A stretch of 64,000 bases of DNA from Pantoea sp. Mb-10 (GCF_021272205.1 NZ_JAJSDX010000001.1:372001-436000), one strand, 5' to 3'; positions 19,254 to 27,308 are shown, counted from the first letter of the stretch. Notes: generated from the letters alone by a model not told the origin. Made by a program: numbers and translations.

Positions 19254-20210
19254 TTATTGCCCATAGCGCAGACGCAGCGCTTCGGGATAGGGATCAAAAT
19301 AGCGTTGGCGCGCGAGCCACGGATGCGGATACTCCGCCATGTAATGCTTCAACATCGTAATGGGTACCAGCAACGGCTGAACCCCTTGGCGGTAACGATC
19401 GATGAGCTGGGCGAGTTCCTGACGCTGGGCGGAGGTTAGCTGCGGACGAAAATAGCCCTGAACGTGCATCAGCACATTGGTGTGGTTACGGCGTGATGCC
19501 TTGTGCGACATCAGCTGCATCAAACGATGACGGTATTCGAATGCGTACTCATCAAGGGAGTCCCACTGATCCATCGCCGCCACAAAGCGCCCCATTTCGC
19601 GGTACTCTTTCTGCGCGTGCGACAGTAAAAGCAACTTATAACGGCTGTGGAAATCCATCAATTTGTGACGAGTCAGGCCGCTGCGCCACATTTCGTTGAA
19701 CTCGTGAAGCGCGTAAACGCGTGAAATAAAGTTTTCACGAATCGCATCGTCATGCAGGCGACCATCCTCTTCCAGCGGCAGCCAGGGCATCTCTTTTTGC
19801 AGAAAAGAGGTAAACACACCGGTGCCGGCTTTTTGATTGTCGTTGGTATCGGGCTGATAGACGCGCACGCGCTCCAGACCACAGCTGGGTGATTTAGCGC
19901 ATAAAATGTAACCGCACAGGTGATGCAGTGATTTCACCCGCTCTTCGGACCAGCTGCGCATGGCTTCCGTGACCTCCTCTCCACCGTCTTTACTGAAACA
20001 GAGATGAATCTCGTCATCGCCCTTCTTCACCAGGCGCAAAGCCGGACGTGGCGTAGGGAGGCCAATCGCCATTTCAGGACACACCGGTTCGAAGTGGATA
20101 TAAGGCGTGAGTTGGTCAGTTGCAAAAGCAAAACGCTTGTGGCCACCGTCAAATCGGACCTGATTCCCGAGCAGGCAAGCACTGATACCGACCGGAATTT
20201 TATCGCTCAT
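19254..20210 (-). CDS. ybgA: Two-domain protein: TudS-like DUF523 fused to DUF1722 (long YbgA)
   Basis: The 318-residue protein has an N-terminal DUF523 domain (about 1-150) and a C-terminal DUF1722 domain (about 185-310). E. coli YbgA has only the second domain (about 169 residues). DUF523 includes the TudS thiouracil desulfidases, which bind a [4Fe-4S] cluster through three cysteines. Candidate ligands here are Cys12 (ISACLLGN), Cys44 (FEPVCPEM) and Cys110 (KSPSCGLERV). The gene lies directly upstream of phrB. Desulfuration of a thiolated pyrimidine is an inference from the family. The ATG is preceded by a palindromic site (20219-20242). Confidence 0.92.
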   Translation of the reverse strand: MSDKIPVGISACLLGNQVRFDGGHKRFAFATDQLTPYIHFEPVCPEMAIGLPTPRPALRLVKKGDDEIHLCFSKDGGEEVTEAMRSWSEERVKSLHHLCGYILCAKSPSCGLERVRVYQPDTNDNQKAGTGVFTSFLQKEMPWLPLEEDGRLHDDAIRENFISRVYALHEFNEMWRSGLTRHKLMDFHSRYKLLLLSHAQKEYREMGRFVAAMDQWDSLDEYAFEYRHRLMQLMSHKASRRNHTNVLMHVQGYFRPQLTSAQRQELAQLIDRYRQGVQPLLVPITMLKHYMAEYPHPWLARQRYFDPYPEALRLRYGQ

Positions 20211-20218
20211 ACTTGTAC

Positions 20219-20242
20219 AACCTCTAAAAACTTGTAGAGGTT
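20219..20242. promoter_or_regulatory. Operator-like dyad just upstream of ybgA-phrB
   Basis: AACCTCTA and TAGAGGTT are perfect 8-bp arms around an 8-nt spacer, ending 8 bp before the ybgA ATG. A TACAAT hexamer on the minus strand (20250-20245) would serve as a -10 element, placing the dyad at about the start site. ACTTGTA occurs twice here (20211 and 20230), and TTGTACAA (20213-20220) is itself a palindrome. The layout fits a repressor or MerR-type site; the regulator is unknown. Confidence 0.55.
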
Positions 20243-20306
20243 TAATTGTAGCTGAAAACGCGCGAGATAACAGAGGGGAAGCGGGCTAAGCGGCGAAAAT
20301 TCATAT

Positions 20307-20339
20307 AAAAAAACCGGCGCCTGGGAGCAGGAACCGGTT
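20307..20339 (-). terminator. Terminator of ybfA
   Basis: On the minus strand AACCGG pairs with CCGGTT, with an inner CCTG/CAGG stem, followed by seven Ts. It begins about 20 bp after the ybfA stop codon. Confidence 0.75.
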
Positions 20340-20358
20340 CATTACGGCAGCAGGATAC

Positions 20359-20559
20359 TTACCAATACGTGCCGCCAGCGGCTTCGGACTGGGCGAGCCA
20401 TACCGGCTTGTTACTGGTTTTACACCACATGCGGTGAAGATAACTGTAAAAGCGCGCGCGATCGGCACGGAACAGCATAACCGGTAAAGCCAGCAGCCCC
20501 ACTGCCACCACCAGCGTGCGGCGGAGCAGAATTTTAGAAAGTGGATAAGACCTGTACAT
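20359..20559 (-). CDS. ybfA: Small membrane-associated protein YbfA
   Basis: The 66-residue protein starts [20 protein letters not shown] and carries one hydrophobic segment (about 13-29, [16 protein letters not shown]) followed by [11 protein letters not shown] and KTSNKPVW. It closely resembles E. coli YbfA (68 aa), a protein of unknown function encoded next to kdpF. I use the ATG at 20559 because GGAGGA lies directly upstream. A longer in-frame start adds 20 residues of no recognisable similarity. Here its divergent neighbour is kdpE rather than kdpF. Confidence 0.88.
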   Translation of the reverse strand: MYRSYPLSKILLRRTLVVAVGLLALPVMLFRADRARFYSYLHRMWCKTSNKPVWLAQSEAAGGTYW

Positions 20560-20784
20560 CGCGTCCTCCTGGTCGTGCGTCGCGTTAAAATGTGATCCGT
20601 GTCTAATATTACTCCGCATCGATTATTTTTACTACTCCTCTGACCACTGATTGGCGGTTTTTTCAACCTCGGCGCGCGGCGCCACGCCCGCATGATTGCC
20701 GCTTAACGGGTGGAGATATCGTTACGGACGCCATGATTATTTATTGATAAAGTAAGGCGTTACCCCCTTTTGCCAGGAGTCAGC

Positions 20785-21459
20785 GTGCCGACCATTTTGA
20801 TCGTGGAAGATGAAAAGGAAATTCGCCGTTTTGTGCGCCTGGCGCTGGAAAACGAAGGCCTCAAGATTGTTGAAGCGGGCGAACTGCAACGTGGTTTAAT
20901 CGAAGCGGCGACGCGTAAACCGGATTTGGTGATACTCGATCTCGGCTTGCCAGACGGAGATGGAACCGATTTTATCCGCGAAGTGCGGCAGTGGAGCAGC
21001 TTGCCGGTGATTGTCTTATCAGCGCGCGACGACGAGCAGGATAAAATCGATGCGCTGGATGCCGGGGCGGACGACTACCTCAGCAAACCTTTTGGTATTG
21101 GTGAACTACTGGCACGCGTTCGCGTGGCCCTGCGGCGTCATCAGCGCACTCAGCCCGAACCGGTGGTGCGGTTTGGTGAAGTCAGCGTTGATTTAGCGGG
21201 TCGGCGCGTACAGCGCAACGGGGAAGAGGTTCATTTGACCCCGACGGAGTTCCGCCTGTTGAGCTTGCTCCTGAATAACGCCGGAAAAGTGCTGACGCAG
21301 CGCCAGCTCCTGAATCAGGTGTGGGGGCCAAATGCGGTTGAGCACAGCCACTATTTGCGCATTTATATGGGCCATCTGCGGCAGAAGTTGGAAAGCAACC
21401 CCACGCAGCCAAACCATTTGCTCACTGAAATCGGGATAGGTTACCGCTTTATGCCATAA
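20785..21459 (+). CDS. kdpE: KdpE-like OmpR-family response regulator, orphan (no kdpFABCD nearby)
   Basis: The 224-residue response regulator has a receiver domain with the acidic pocket Glu8-Asp9, the phosphoacceptor Asp52 (VILDLGLPDGDG) and the KPFG lysine. Its winged-helix DNA-binding domain ends HYLRIYMGHLRQKLE...GIGYRFMP. It is close to E. coli KdpE (225 aa), which controls the Kdp potassium ATPase. The GTG at 20785 has an AGGAG site and gives the right length; the longer TTG start at 20770 does not. The sensor KdpD and the transporter KdpFABC are absent on both sides, so its partner and targets are unknown. Confidence 0.93.
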   Translation: MPTILIVEDEKEIRRFVRLALENEGLKIVEAGELQRGLIEAATRKPDLVILDLGLPDGDGTDFIREVRQWSSLPVIVLSARDDEQDKIDALDAGADDYLSKPFGIGELLARVRVALRRHQRTQPEPVVRFGEVSVDLAGRRVQRNGEEVHLTPTEFRLLSLLLNNAGKVLTQRQLLNQVWGPNAVEHSHYLRIYMGHLRQKLESNPTQPNHLLTEIGIGYRFMP

Positions 21460-21482
21460 AAAAAGGCCGCATTCGCGGCCTT
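21457..21482 (-). terminator. Terminator of pgm (overlaps the kdpE stop)
   Basis: AAGGCCGC-ATTC-GCGGCCTT forms an 8-bp stem. Read on the minus strand it is followed by a T-run, so it serves the seqA-pgm transcript. On the plus strand, after kdpE, the T-run is weak. Confidence 0.85.
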
Positions 21483-21498
21483 CCATGTTTTCGCCCGA

Positions 21499-23139
21499 TC
21501 AGGCGTTTTTCAGCACTTCACTGACAATCTCGACCGCTTCTTTCTCAATCTGCTGGCGATGCTCCGTCCCGAGGAAACTTTCGCAATAGATTTTGTAGGC
21601 ATCTTCCGTGCCAGACGGACGCGCCGCAAACCAGCCATTTTCCGTCATCACTTTCAGGCCACCGATAGAAGCACCGTTGCCAGGCGCTGCCGTCAGGCGC
21701 GCGGTGATAGGATCGCCTGCCAGCGTATCGGCGCTGACCATTTCAGGTGACAGCTTCGACAGCGCCGCTTTCTGTGCGGACGTCGCGGGCGCTTGCAGAC
21801 GGTTGTAGCTAGGTGCACCAAAACGTGCGGCCAGTTCATCATAGTGTTGCTGAGGATTTTTACCCGTCACCGCCGTGATTTCTGCGGCCAGCAGGCACAA
21901 GATGATGCCGTCTTTGTCGGTAGACCATGCAGAACCGTCAAAGCGCAGGAAAGAGGCACCTGCGCTCTCTTCGCCGCCAAAACCAAAGCTGCCATCAAAC
22001 AGGCCATCGACAAACCATTTGAATCCGACGGGCACTTCCACCAGCTTACGGCCAATGTCGTTAACCACACGGTCGATCATGGCGCTGGACACCAGCGTTT
22101 TACCGACCGCTACCTCAGCGCCCCACTGCGGACGATGCTGGAACAGATAGTTGATAGCCACAGCCAAATAGTGGTTCGGGTTCATCAGGCCTGATGGCGT
22201 AACGATACCGTGACGGTCGTAATCCGGGTCGTTACCAAATGCGAGATCAAACTTGTCTTTATAAGCCAGAAGACCCGCCATCGCGCATTCAGACGAGCAG
22301 TCCATGCGCACCACACCATCTTTATCCAGGTGCATAAAGCGGAAAGTTTGGTCAATAGCATCGTTAACGATGGTCAGATCCAGATTGTAATGCGCGGCGA
22401 TGCGCTGCCAGTAAGCCATACCGGAGCCGCCCAGTGGATCAACACCGATTTTCAAACCCGCTTTCTGGATGGCGGCAAAATCAATCACCTGAGCCAAACC
22501 TTCAACGTAAGGCTGGATGAGATCCTGCTCGATAATGTGACCGCTTTTCCACGCCTGATCCAGTGGCAGCCGCTTCACATCTTTCAGTTCGCCTTTGATC
22601 AGCTGGTTCGCACGATCTTCCACCACTTTGGTTACATTGGTGTCTGCGGGACCGCCGTTAGGTGGATTATATTTAATGCCGCCATCTTCCGGTGGATTGT
22701 GCGACGGCGTGATCACAATGCCGTCCGCCTGGGCGCCGCCGCGCTTGTTATGCTCAAGAATCGCGTTAGAGATCGCAGGCGTTGGCGTATAGCCATTATC
22801 CTGCTGCACGATCACATCTACGCCGTTGGCGGTCAGCACTTCCAGCACCGACAGAATCGCGGGCTCAGAGAGCGCATGGGTATCTTTGCCCACGTAACAC
22901 GGCCCGGTGATACCATTTTTTGCACGCTCTTCCGCGATCGCCTGAGCAATAGCCAGAATATGCGCTTCATTGAAGCTGTGACGTCCCGCGCTGCCGCGGT
23001 GGCCAGAAGTGCCAAATTTCACCGCGTGGTCCGGGTTTGCCGTATCCGGCTTCAGGACGTAATACTGCGAGGTTAACTGTGCAACGTTAATTAAATCGCT
23101 CTGCTGGGCAGGCTGCCCGGCACGAGGGTGATTGGCCAT
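21499..23139 (-). CDS. pgm: Phosphoglucomutase (alpha-D-glucose phosphate-specific)
   Basis: The 546-residue alpha-D-phosphohexomutase interconverts glucose-1-phosphate and glucose-6-phosphate. The phosphorylated serine is Ser146 in [12 protein letters not shown], the metal loop is NDPDYDRHG (about 300-309), sugar recognition is GGEESAG, and the phosphate-binding loop [13 protein letters not shown] is near the C-terminus. Length equals that of E. coli (546). It is 24 bp after seqA on the same strand, forming the usual seqA-pgm operon. Confidence 0.98.
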   Translation of the reverse strand: MANHPRAGQPAQQSDLINVAQLTSQYYVLKPDTANPDHAVKFGTSGHRGSAGRHSFNEAHILAIAQAIAEERAKNGITGPCYVGKDTHALSEPAILSVLEVLTANGVDVIVQQDNGYTPTPAISNAILEHNKRGGAQADGIVITPSHNPPEDGGIKYNPPNGGPADTNVTKVVEDRANQLIKGELKDVKRLPLDQAWKSGHIIEQDLIQPYVEGLAQVIDFAAIQKAGLKIGVDPLGGSGMAYWQRIAAHYNLDLTIVNDAIDQTFRFMHLDKDGVVRMDCSSECAMAGLLAYKDKFDLAFGNDPDYDRHGIVTPSGLMNPNHYLAVAINYLFQHRPQWGAEVAVGKTLVSSAMIDRVVNDIGRKLVEVPVGFKWFVDGLFDGSFGFGGEESAGASFLRFDGSAWSTDKDGIILCLLAAEITAVTGKNPQQHYDELAARFGAPSYNRLQAPATSAQKAALSKLSPEMVSADTLAGDPITARLTAAPGNGASIGGLKVMTENGWFAARPSGTEDAYKIYCESFLGTEHRQQIEKEAVEIVSEVLKNA

Positions 23140-23163
23140 TGGCGCTTCTCCCTGACGCTTCCG

Positions 23164-23703
23164 TTAAATGGTGCCGCAAACTTTCTCGGTCAATTCCTGA
23201 GGGAATTGCATGGCCAGCATGATGTGTTCCACCATGCTGCATTTGCGGCCTGTATTGGTGTTCGTAATTACCCAGTATGGCGTACCCGGCACATGTCTGG
23301 GCTTGGTGTGGGTGCCATTTTGCAGCAGCGTGTGCTCATCACCCGCAAAATAGACGCGGGTGCGCCCCTGCAGTGACGCAGTGGCGTCAGCAAACGCAGC
23401 GGGATCAAGACGATAAAGCGTTGACAGAACCAGCATAAAGCGGTTTACCGCCCGCTTCTGCTCCGCATATTCGTCAGAAAGCAACAACTCACGCACGGCG
23501 CGCACACGGTCTTGAGGACGCGCTTCACTGCGGGTGGGCTGCGTCTCTTTTGCCGACGAGCTTACCGCTGCGGCGGCGGTAGTGCTTTGCCCGGCGGTGA
23601 ATTTCAGCATGCGCCGCAAAATGTCAGACGCGCTTTCACCAATGTGCTGCGTGTGGCTGGCAATATAACGGTAGAGTTCTTCGTCAACTTCGATCGTTTT
23701 CAT
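23164..23703 (-). CDS. seqA: Negative modulator of replication initiation SeqA
   Basis: The 179-residue protein (E. coli 181) sequesters hemimethylated GATC sites at oriC and organises newly replicated DNA. The N-terminal multimerisation region is MKTIEVDEELYRYIASHTQH. A low-complexity linker rich in Ala, Ser and Thr follows (about 40-65). The C-terminal DNA-binding domain includes the GRTRVYFAGDE stretch and NTNTGRKCSMVEHIM. It is first in the seqA-pgm operon and divergent from ybfF. Confidence 0.97.
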   Translation of the reverse strand: MKTIEVDEELYRYIASHTQHIGESASDILRRMLKFTAGQSTTAAAAVSSSAKETQPTRSEARPQDRVRAVRELLLSDEYAEQKRAVNRFMLVLSTLYRLDPAAFADATASLQGRTRVYFAGDEHTLLQNGTHTKPRHVPGTPYWVITNTNTGRKCSMVEHIMLAMQFPQELTEKVCGTI

Positions 23704-23939
23704 CGTATTCCGTACAATTCTGGCAAAGGGTAGAACCGCGCGTTGATGCCGTTATAAGCAGCATAAAACGTGAGCCAGTTCTAACATAAGGATTATAAAG
23801 TTAAATCCGTGACAGTCGAAAGCGCTGGCATCAATTCCATGTAAAAGTCGGAATATGCCCTAATGCCCGTTCGGCTGGCTCCTGGACAGGTTAATCCATG
23901 ATACCCTAAGCCCGGCTCTCAACCGTAAGAACTTTAACC

Positions 23940-24704
23940 ATGATTTTGAACGCCCGTCTGCAAACTGAACAATCCGCCGTCCACGGCGACCCTATTCTGC
24001 TGATTCACGGCCTCTTTGGCAGCCTGGATAATCTGGGCGTGCTGGCGCGCGGCGTGCGCGATGCGCGCCCTACCCTGCAGGTTGATGTGCGAAATCACGG
24101 TCTTTCACCACGTAGCGACGAGATGCGTTATGCCGCTATGGCGCAGGATATCGTGGACACGCTCGACGCACAGGCAATCGAACGCGTGGATGTGATTGGC
24201 CACTCCATGGGCGGCAAAATTGCCATGGCGCTCAGCGCGGTTGCCCCGCAGCGCATGGGCAAAATGGTGCTTATCGACATCGCCCCCGTGGATTATCAAA
24301 TCCGCCGCCATGATGAGATTTTTGCCGCCATTCGCGCCGTAACAGCAGCAGGCGTCACGCGCCGCAGTGAGGCGGCAGCGCTGATGCGACAGCATATTGC
24401 AGAAGAAGGCGTCATTCAGTTTATCCTCAAATCCTTCGTTGACGGCGAATGGCGCTTCAACGTGTCGGCGCTATGGGATAACTATGCAGCGATTTCCGGA
24501 TGGGAAACGGTGCCGCCCTGGCCCCATCCGGCACTGTTTATTCGCGGCGGCGATTCGCCCTACCTCGACGGACAGCACCGTGAAGCGCTGTTGCAACAAT
24601 TCCCACAGGCTCAGGCGCACGTTATCAGCGGCGCGGGCCATTGGGTGCATGCAGAGAAACCGGACGCGGTGCTGCGTGCCGTGCGCCGTTTTTTTAATCT
24701 GTAA
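23940..24704 (+). CDS. ybfF: Alpha/beta-hydrolase esterase YbfF
   Basis: The 254-residue alpha/beta-hydrolase matches E. coli YbfF in length and sequence. The oxyanion-region motif HGLFGSLDNLG is near residue 23. The nucleophile elbow is GHSMGG with Ser89, and the catalytic histidine is His234 in GAGHWVHAEKPD. The E. coli protein hydrolyses acyl esters, including acyl-CoA-type substrates, in vitro; its physiological substrate is unsettled. It diverges from seqA across 236 bp. Confidence 0.95.
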   Translation: MILNARLQTEQSAVHGDPILLIHGLFGSLDNLGVLARGVRDARPTLQVDVRNHGLSPRSDEMRYAAMAQDIVDTLDAQAIERVDVIGHSMGGKIAMALSAVAPQRMGKMVLIDIAPVDYQIRRHDEIFAAIRAVTAAGVTRRSEAAALMRQHIAEEGVIQFILKSFVDGEWRFNVSALWDNYAAISGWETVPPWPHPALFIRGGDSPYLDGQHREALLQQFPQAQAHVISGAGHWVHAEKPDAVLRAVRRFFNL

Positions 24705-24872
24705 AAGCAAAAGCTTGCCAGTGATGGTTTAGGATTGGCTTCATAGATAGCGCTGGAGTATGATGTCGCGCTAAAAATTTGCTGCGGGTGTTTTTTCACC
24801 GTGGCATGGCCGATAAATGTTTACATCGCGCAGCGCCTTTTCGCCGTTCGCGCCCACGCAGTTTCTCAAATC

Positions 24873-25148
24873 ATGGCAAAAGAACAGACAGATCGAACTA
24901 CCCTCGATCTCTTCGCAGATGAACGGCGTCCGGGTCGCCCTAAAACCAGTCCGCTGACGCGTGATGAACAGCTGCGTATTAATAAGCGCAACCAGCTTAA
25001 GCGCGATAAAGTTCGCGGCCTACGGCGCGTTGAGCTAAAGATGTCGAGCGAGGCGGTTGAGGCGTTGAACAGCTTGGCCGAACAGCAAAACATCAGCCGC
25101 AGCGAGCTGATTGAACACATGCTGCTGGCACAGCTCAAGCTGCGTTAG
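24873..25148 (+). CDS. ybfE: Small basic protein YbfE (LexA-regulated protein family)
   Basis: The 91-residue protein begins MAKEQTDRTTLDLFADERRPGRPK and closely matches E. coli YbfE, an SOS-annotated protein of unknown biochemical role. The C-terminal half (KRVELKM-like, SRSELIEHML) looks like a ribbon-helix-helix fold, so DNA binding is possible. An in-frame ATG 24 codons upstream exists, but the chosen start matches the family. I saw no CTGT-N8-ACAG LexA box in the 168 bp upstream. It precedes fldA on the same strand. Confidence 0.88.
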   Translation: MAKEQTDRTTLDLFADERRPGRPKTSPLTRDEQLRINKRNQLKRDKVRGLRRVELKMSSEAVEALNSLAEQQNISRSELIEHMLLAQLKLR

Positions 25149-25285
25149 CACGTGCAGACCGCACTCAGGAGCACAAAGTCACCTTGCTGAGCGTTCCGAC
25201 CTTTTTGCGGTTCTGCTATTATTCGCACTATTACACCGTCAATTCACTGACTTTCACATTCAGGATTTAAGAGGTTACTTAGCCC

Positions 25286-25816
25286 ATGGCAATCGTAGGC
25301 ATTTTCTTCGGCAGCGATACCGGCAACACTGAAAACATTGCGAAAATGATCCAGAAACAACTGGGTAAAGATGTTGCCGAAGTGCACGACATTGCCAAAA
25401 GCACCAAGGAAGATCTCGAAGCATTCGACATTTTGCTGCTAGGCATTCCTACTTGGTATTACGGCGAAGCACAGTGTGATTGGGACGACTTCTTCCCAAC
25501 GCTCGAAGAGGTGGATTTCAACGGCAAGTTGGTCGCGCTGTTTGGCTGCGGTGACCAGGAAGACTACGCCGAATACTTCTGCGACGCGATGGGGACCATT
25601 CGTGACATCATCGAGCCTAACGGCGCGGTGATTGTGGGTCATTGGCCCACTGAGGGTTATCACTTTGAAGCGTCAAAAGGCCTGGCTGACGACAAGCACT
25701 TCCTGGGCTTGGCGATCGATGAAGATCGACAGCCTGAGCTCACGAATCAGCGCGTTGACGCATGGGTTAAGCAGATTTACGACGAACTGCAGCTCAAAGC
25801 GATTATCGAAGCCTGA
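25286..25816 (+). CDS. fldA: Flavodoxin 1
   Basis: The 176-residue long-chain flavodoxin has the FMN phosphate loop SDTGNTE (10-16), Trp57 in IPTWYYGE packing on the flavin, and the FGCGDQEDYAEYF segment of the second flavin-binding loop. It donates low-potential electrons to radical-SAM and other enzymes, which plausibly include MiaB and LipA encoded in this window. Length is identical to E. coli. It lies upstream of fur on the same strand with a hairpin between. Confidence 0.98.
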   Translation: MAIVGIFFGSDTGNTENIAKMIQKQLGKDVAEVHDIAKSTKEDLEAFDILLLGIPTWYYGEAQCDWDDFFPTLEEVDFNGKLVALFGCGDQEDYAEYFCDAMGTIRDIIEPNGAVIVGHWPTEGYHFEASKGLADDKHFLGLAIDEDRQPELTNQRVDAWVKQIYDELQLKAIIEA

Positions 25817-25824
25817 TCCCCTTT

Positions 25825-25852
25825 CCCAATGTGGGTTTCGGCTCACATTGGG
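25825..25852 (+). terminator. Hairpin after fldA
   Basis: CCCAATGTG and CACATTGGG are perfect 9-bp arms around a 10-nt loop beginning 8 bp after the fldA stop. The following bases (GCAACGGATTTTCC) have only a weak, delayed T-run, so termination may be partial and allow fldA-fur read-through. Confidence 0.55.
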
Positions 25853-26055
25853 GCAACGGATTTTCCTATAAAAATAATAGCTACGTTTTTTTAACTTTCC
25901 CCGTTAATTCTGTAGAATACCCATAACGGTCATCCGCTTATTCTTCAGCGCAGTAAGACGCTGAGTGAAATGAAAAACAAAGATCAGCACGATCCCCGCC
26001 GGCATTAGCGATTTTTCTCCCTATGGCCCTTGGTGATTTCCGACAATTCCGCTGG

Positions 26056-26084
26056 TTTTCATTTCGCTGCGCGAGCTCTATAAT
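26056..26084 (+). promoter_or_regulatory. Possible fur promoter with Fur-box-like repeats just downstream
   Basis: TATAAT at 26079-26084 is a perfect -10 element; TTTTCA at 26056-26061 is a weak -35 at 17-bp spacing. Directly downstream (26090-26110) the repeated AATGAG/AATGCG units look like degenerate Fur-box hexamers, consistent with autoregulation. Start-site placement near 26091 is a prediction. Confidence 0.5.
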
Positions 26085-26093
26085 GAGACGCAA

Positions 26094-26174
26094 ATGAGAA
26101 TGCGTGATGCCCCAAACATCCAAGGCCGCTGCGCCGTAAGTGACTCGCAAAGTAACAGGACAATATCCGCATGA
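26094..26174 (+). CDS. Short upstream ORF overlapping fur (Uof-like leader peptide)
   Basis: A 26-codon frame starts at ATG 26094 (MRMRDAPNIQGRCAVSDSQS and on), or 24 codons from ATG 26100. It ends at a TGA that overlaps the fur start codon as ATGA. In E. coli a short ORF, uof, overlaps fur in the same way and couples fur translation to RyhB control. Position and overlap support the same role here. If the TATAAT at 26079 is the only promoter, the transcript would begin almost at the ATG, so a longer transcript from upstream would be needed for normal initiation. Confidence 0.55.
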   Translation: MRMRDAPNIQGRCAVSDSQSNRTISA

Positions 26175-26614
26175 CTGACAACAATTCCGCATTGAAGAAG
26201 GCTGGCCTGAAAGTCACGCTGCCCAGATTAAAAATTCTGGAAGTGCTTCAGGAACCCGAGTGCCATCACGTCAGTGCGGAAGATTTGTACAAACGCCTGA
26301 TTGATATGGGTGAAGAAATTGGTCTGGCAACGGTATATCGCGTCCTTAACCAGTTTGATGACGCAGGTATCGTTACCCGCCATAACTTCGAAGGGGGTAA
26401 ATCCGTTTTCGAACTGACCCAGCAGCATCACCACGATCATCTGATTTGCCTGGACTGCGGCAAAGTGATCGAATTTAGCGATGACTCCATCGAAACACGT
26501 CAGAATGAGATCGCCACGCGCCACGGCATCAAGCTCACTAACCACAGCCTGTACCTGTACGGACACTGTGCGCTGGGCGACTGCCGTGAAGACGAGACGC
26601 TGCACGATAAGTAA
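26171..26614 (+). CDS. fur: Ferric uptake regulator Fur
   Basis: The 147-residue iron-responsive repressor has an N-terminal winged helix (about 10-80, VTLPRLKILEVL, ATVYRVLNQFDDAG) and a C-terminal dimerisation and metal-binding domain. Candidate metal ligands are His33, Glu81, His88 and His90 in ELTQQHHHDHLICLDCG. The structural zinc cysteines Cys93 and Cys96 are present, with a further CALGDC pair near the end. Its ATG overlaps the upstream ORF stop (ATGA). The gene is followed by a strong terminator. Confidence 0.98.
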   Translation: MTDNNSALKKAGLKVTLPRLKILEVLQEPECHHVSAEDLYKRLIDMGEEIGLATVYRVLNQFDDAGIVTRHNFEGGKSVFELTQQHHHDHLICLDCGKVIEFSDDSIETRQNEIATRHGIKLTNHSLYLYGHCALGDCREDETLHDK

Positions 26615-26638
26615 TCGCCATCGTTATGGCCTCTCCGT

Positions 26639-26667
26639 AAAAAACCGGTGCTTGCACCGGTTTTTTT
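26639..26667. terminator. Bidirectional terminator between fur and the NTF2-like gene
   Basis: ACCGGTGC-TT-GCACCGGT is flanked by an A-run on the left and seven Ts on the right. It therefore reads as an intrinsic terminator for fur on the plus strand and for the convergent gene on the minus strand. Confidence 0.9.
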
Positions 26668-26677
26668 CTGTCTGCGA

Positions 26678-27073
26678 TCAGGCGATCAGCGTTTCCTGCA
26701 GATAGCGCCAGCGCGGAATCGCGGTGCTGCAATCTAGCACGGCCAAAGCAATACGACTTTGGTTAGTGCCGTTCATCATCTGCACTTCACGATACTGAAT
26801 GACAATTTCCTTGCCCTGCTGCGAAATAATCGCATGCTCACTGGTCGCAATGCGCATCCCCTCGCGCTGACCGTGCAGCTGACGAAACAGCGTCTCGACC
26901 TGATTAAAATCCAGCTGCTTGCCCTGCGGCGTGACCATCGTAAATTCAGGATGAAAGTGAGACAAAAACAGATCGATACTGTCATCCTGCGCGCTCGATT
27001 GATTGAAAATCCGTTCAATAAGCTGATGCAAGATGACGACGCTGTACCGTGCTTCCTGTGCGAGGTTTATCAT
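26678..27073 (-). CDS. Hypothetical protein, NTF2-like/DUF4440-type fold
   Basis: The 131-residue soluble protein starts MINLAQEARYSVVILHQLIE. I choose the ATG at 27073 because AAGGA lies at correct spacing; the longer frame adds 50 unrelated residues. The pattern of an N-terminal helix, then FLSHFHPEFTMVTPQGKQLD, a second helix and a final strand-rich half (ATSEHAIISQQGKEIVIQYREVQMMNG is too long to be a motif but shows the strand pattern) resembles SnoaL/NTF2-like proteins of the DUF4440 type. No catalytic residues can be assigned. It is a single gene between fur and glnS with terminators on both sides of the pair. Confidence 0.75.
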   Translation of the reverse strand: MINLAQEARYSVVILHQLIERIFNQSSAQDDSIDLFLSHFHPEFTMVTPQGKQLDFNQVETLFRQLHGQREGMRIATSEHAIISQQGKEIVIQYREVQMMNGTNQSRIALAVLDCSTAIPRWRYLQETLIA

Positions 27074-27251
27074 TTTTTTCCTTAGATAACGCGCAATGAT
27101 CTGTTTTAGAGCGCATAGCCTACCTGAAAAAAAATTTTTCACACTTGCAATTGGATTAATAATTCTAAAGTCAGAAAAGTCGTAACGTGCGGATAAATGG
27201 GGAGTTTTACCGGCGTAGCACAAACTGTTAGCTGCGGCGTCAGGCAGACAA

Positions 27252-27276
27252 TAAAAAAGGGCGAATGCTCGCCCTT
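27252..27276 (-). terminator. Terminator of glnS
   Basis: On the minus strand AAGGGCGA-GCAT-TCGCCCTT is followed by a T-run. It starts about 30 bp after the glnS stop codon. Confidence 0.88.
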
Positions 27277-27308
27277 GCGTGATTATATTGGGTTAATGGC
27301 AAAAAATA

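Noticed and set aside
24705-24872. LexA box upstream of ybfE
   Set aside because: The family is annotated as LexA-regulated in E. coli, but no CTGT-N8-ACAG site was visible here, so none is listed.
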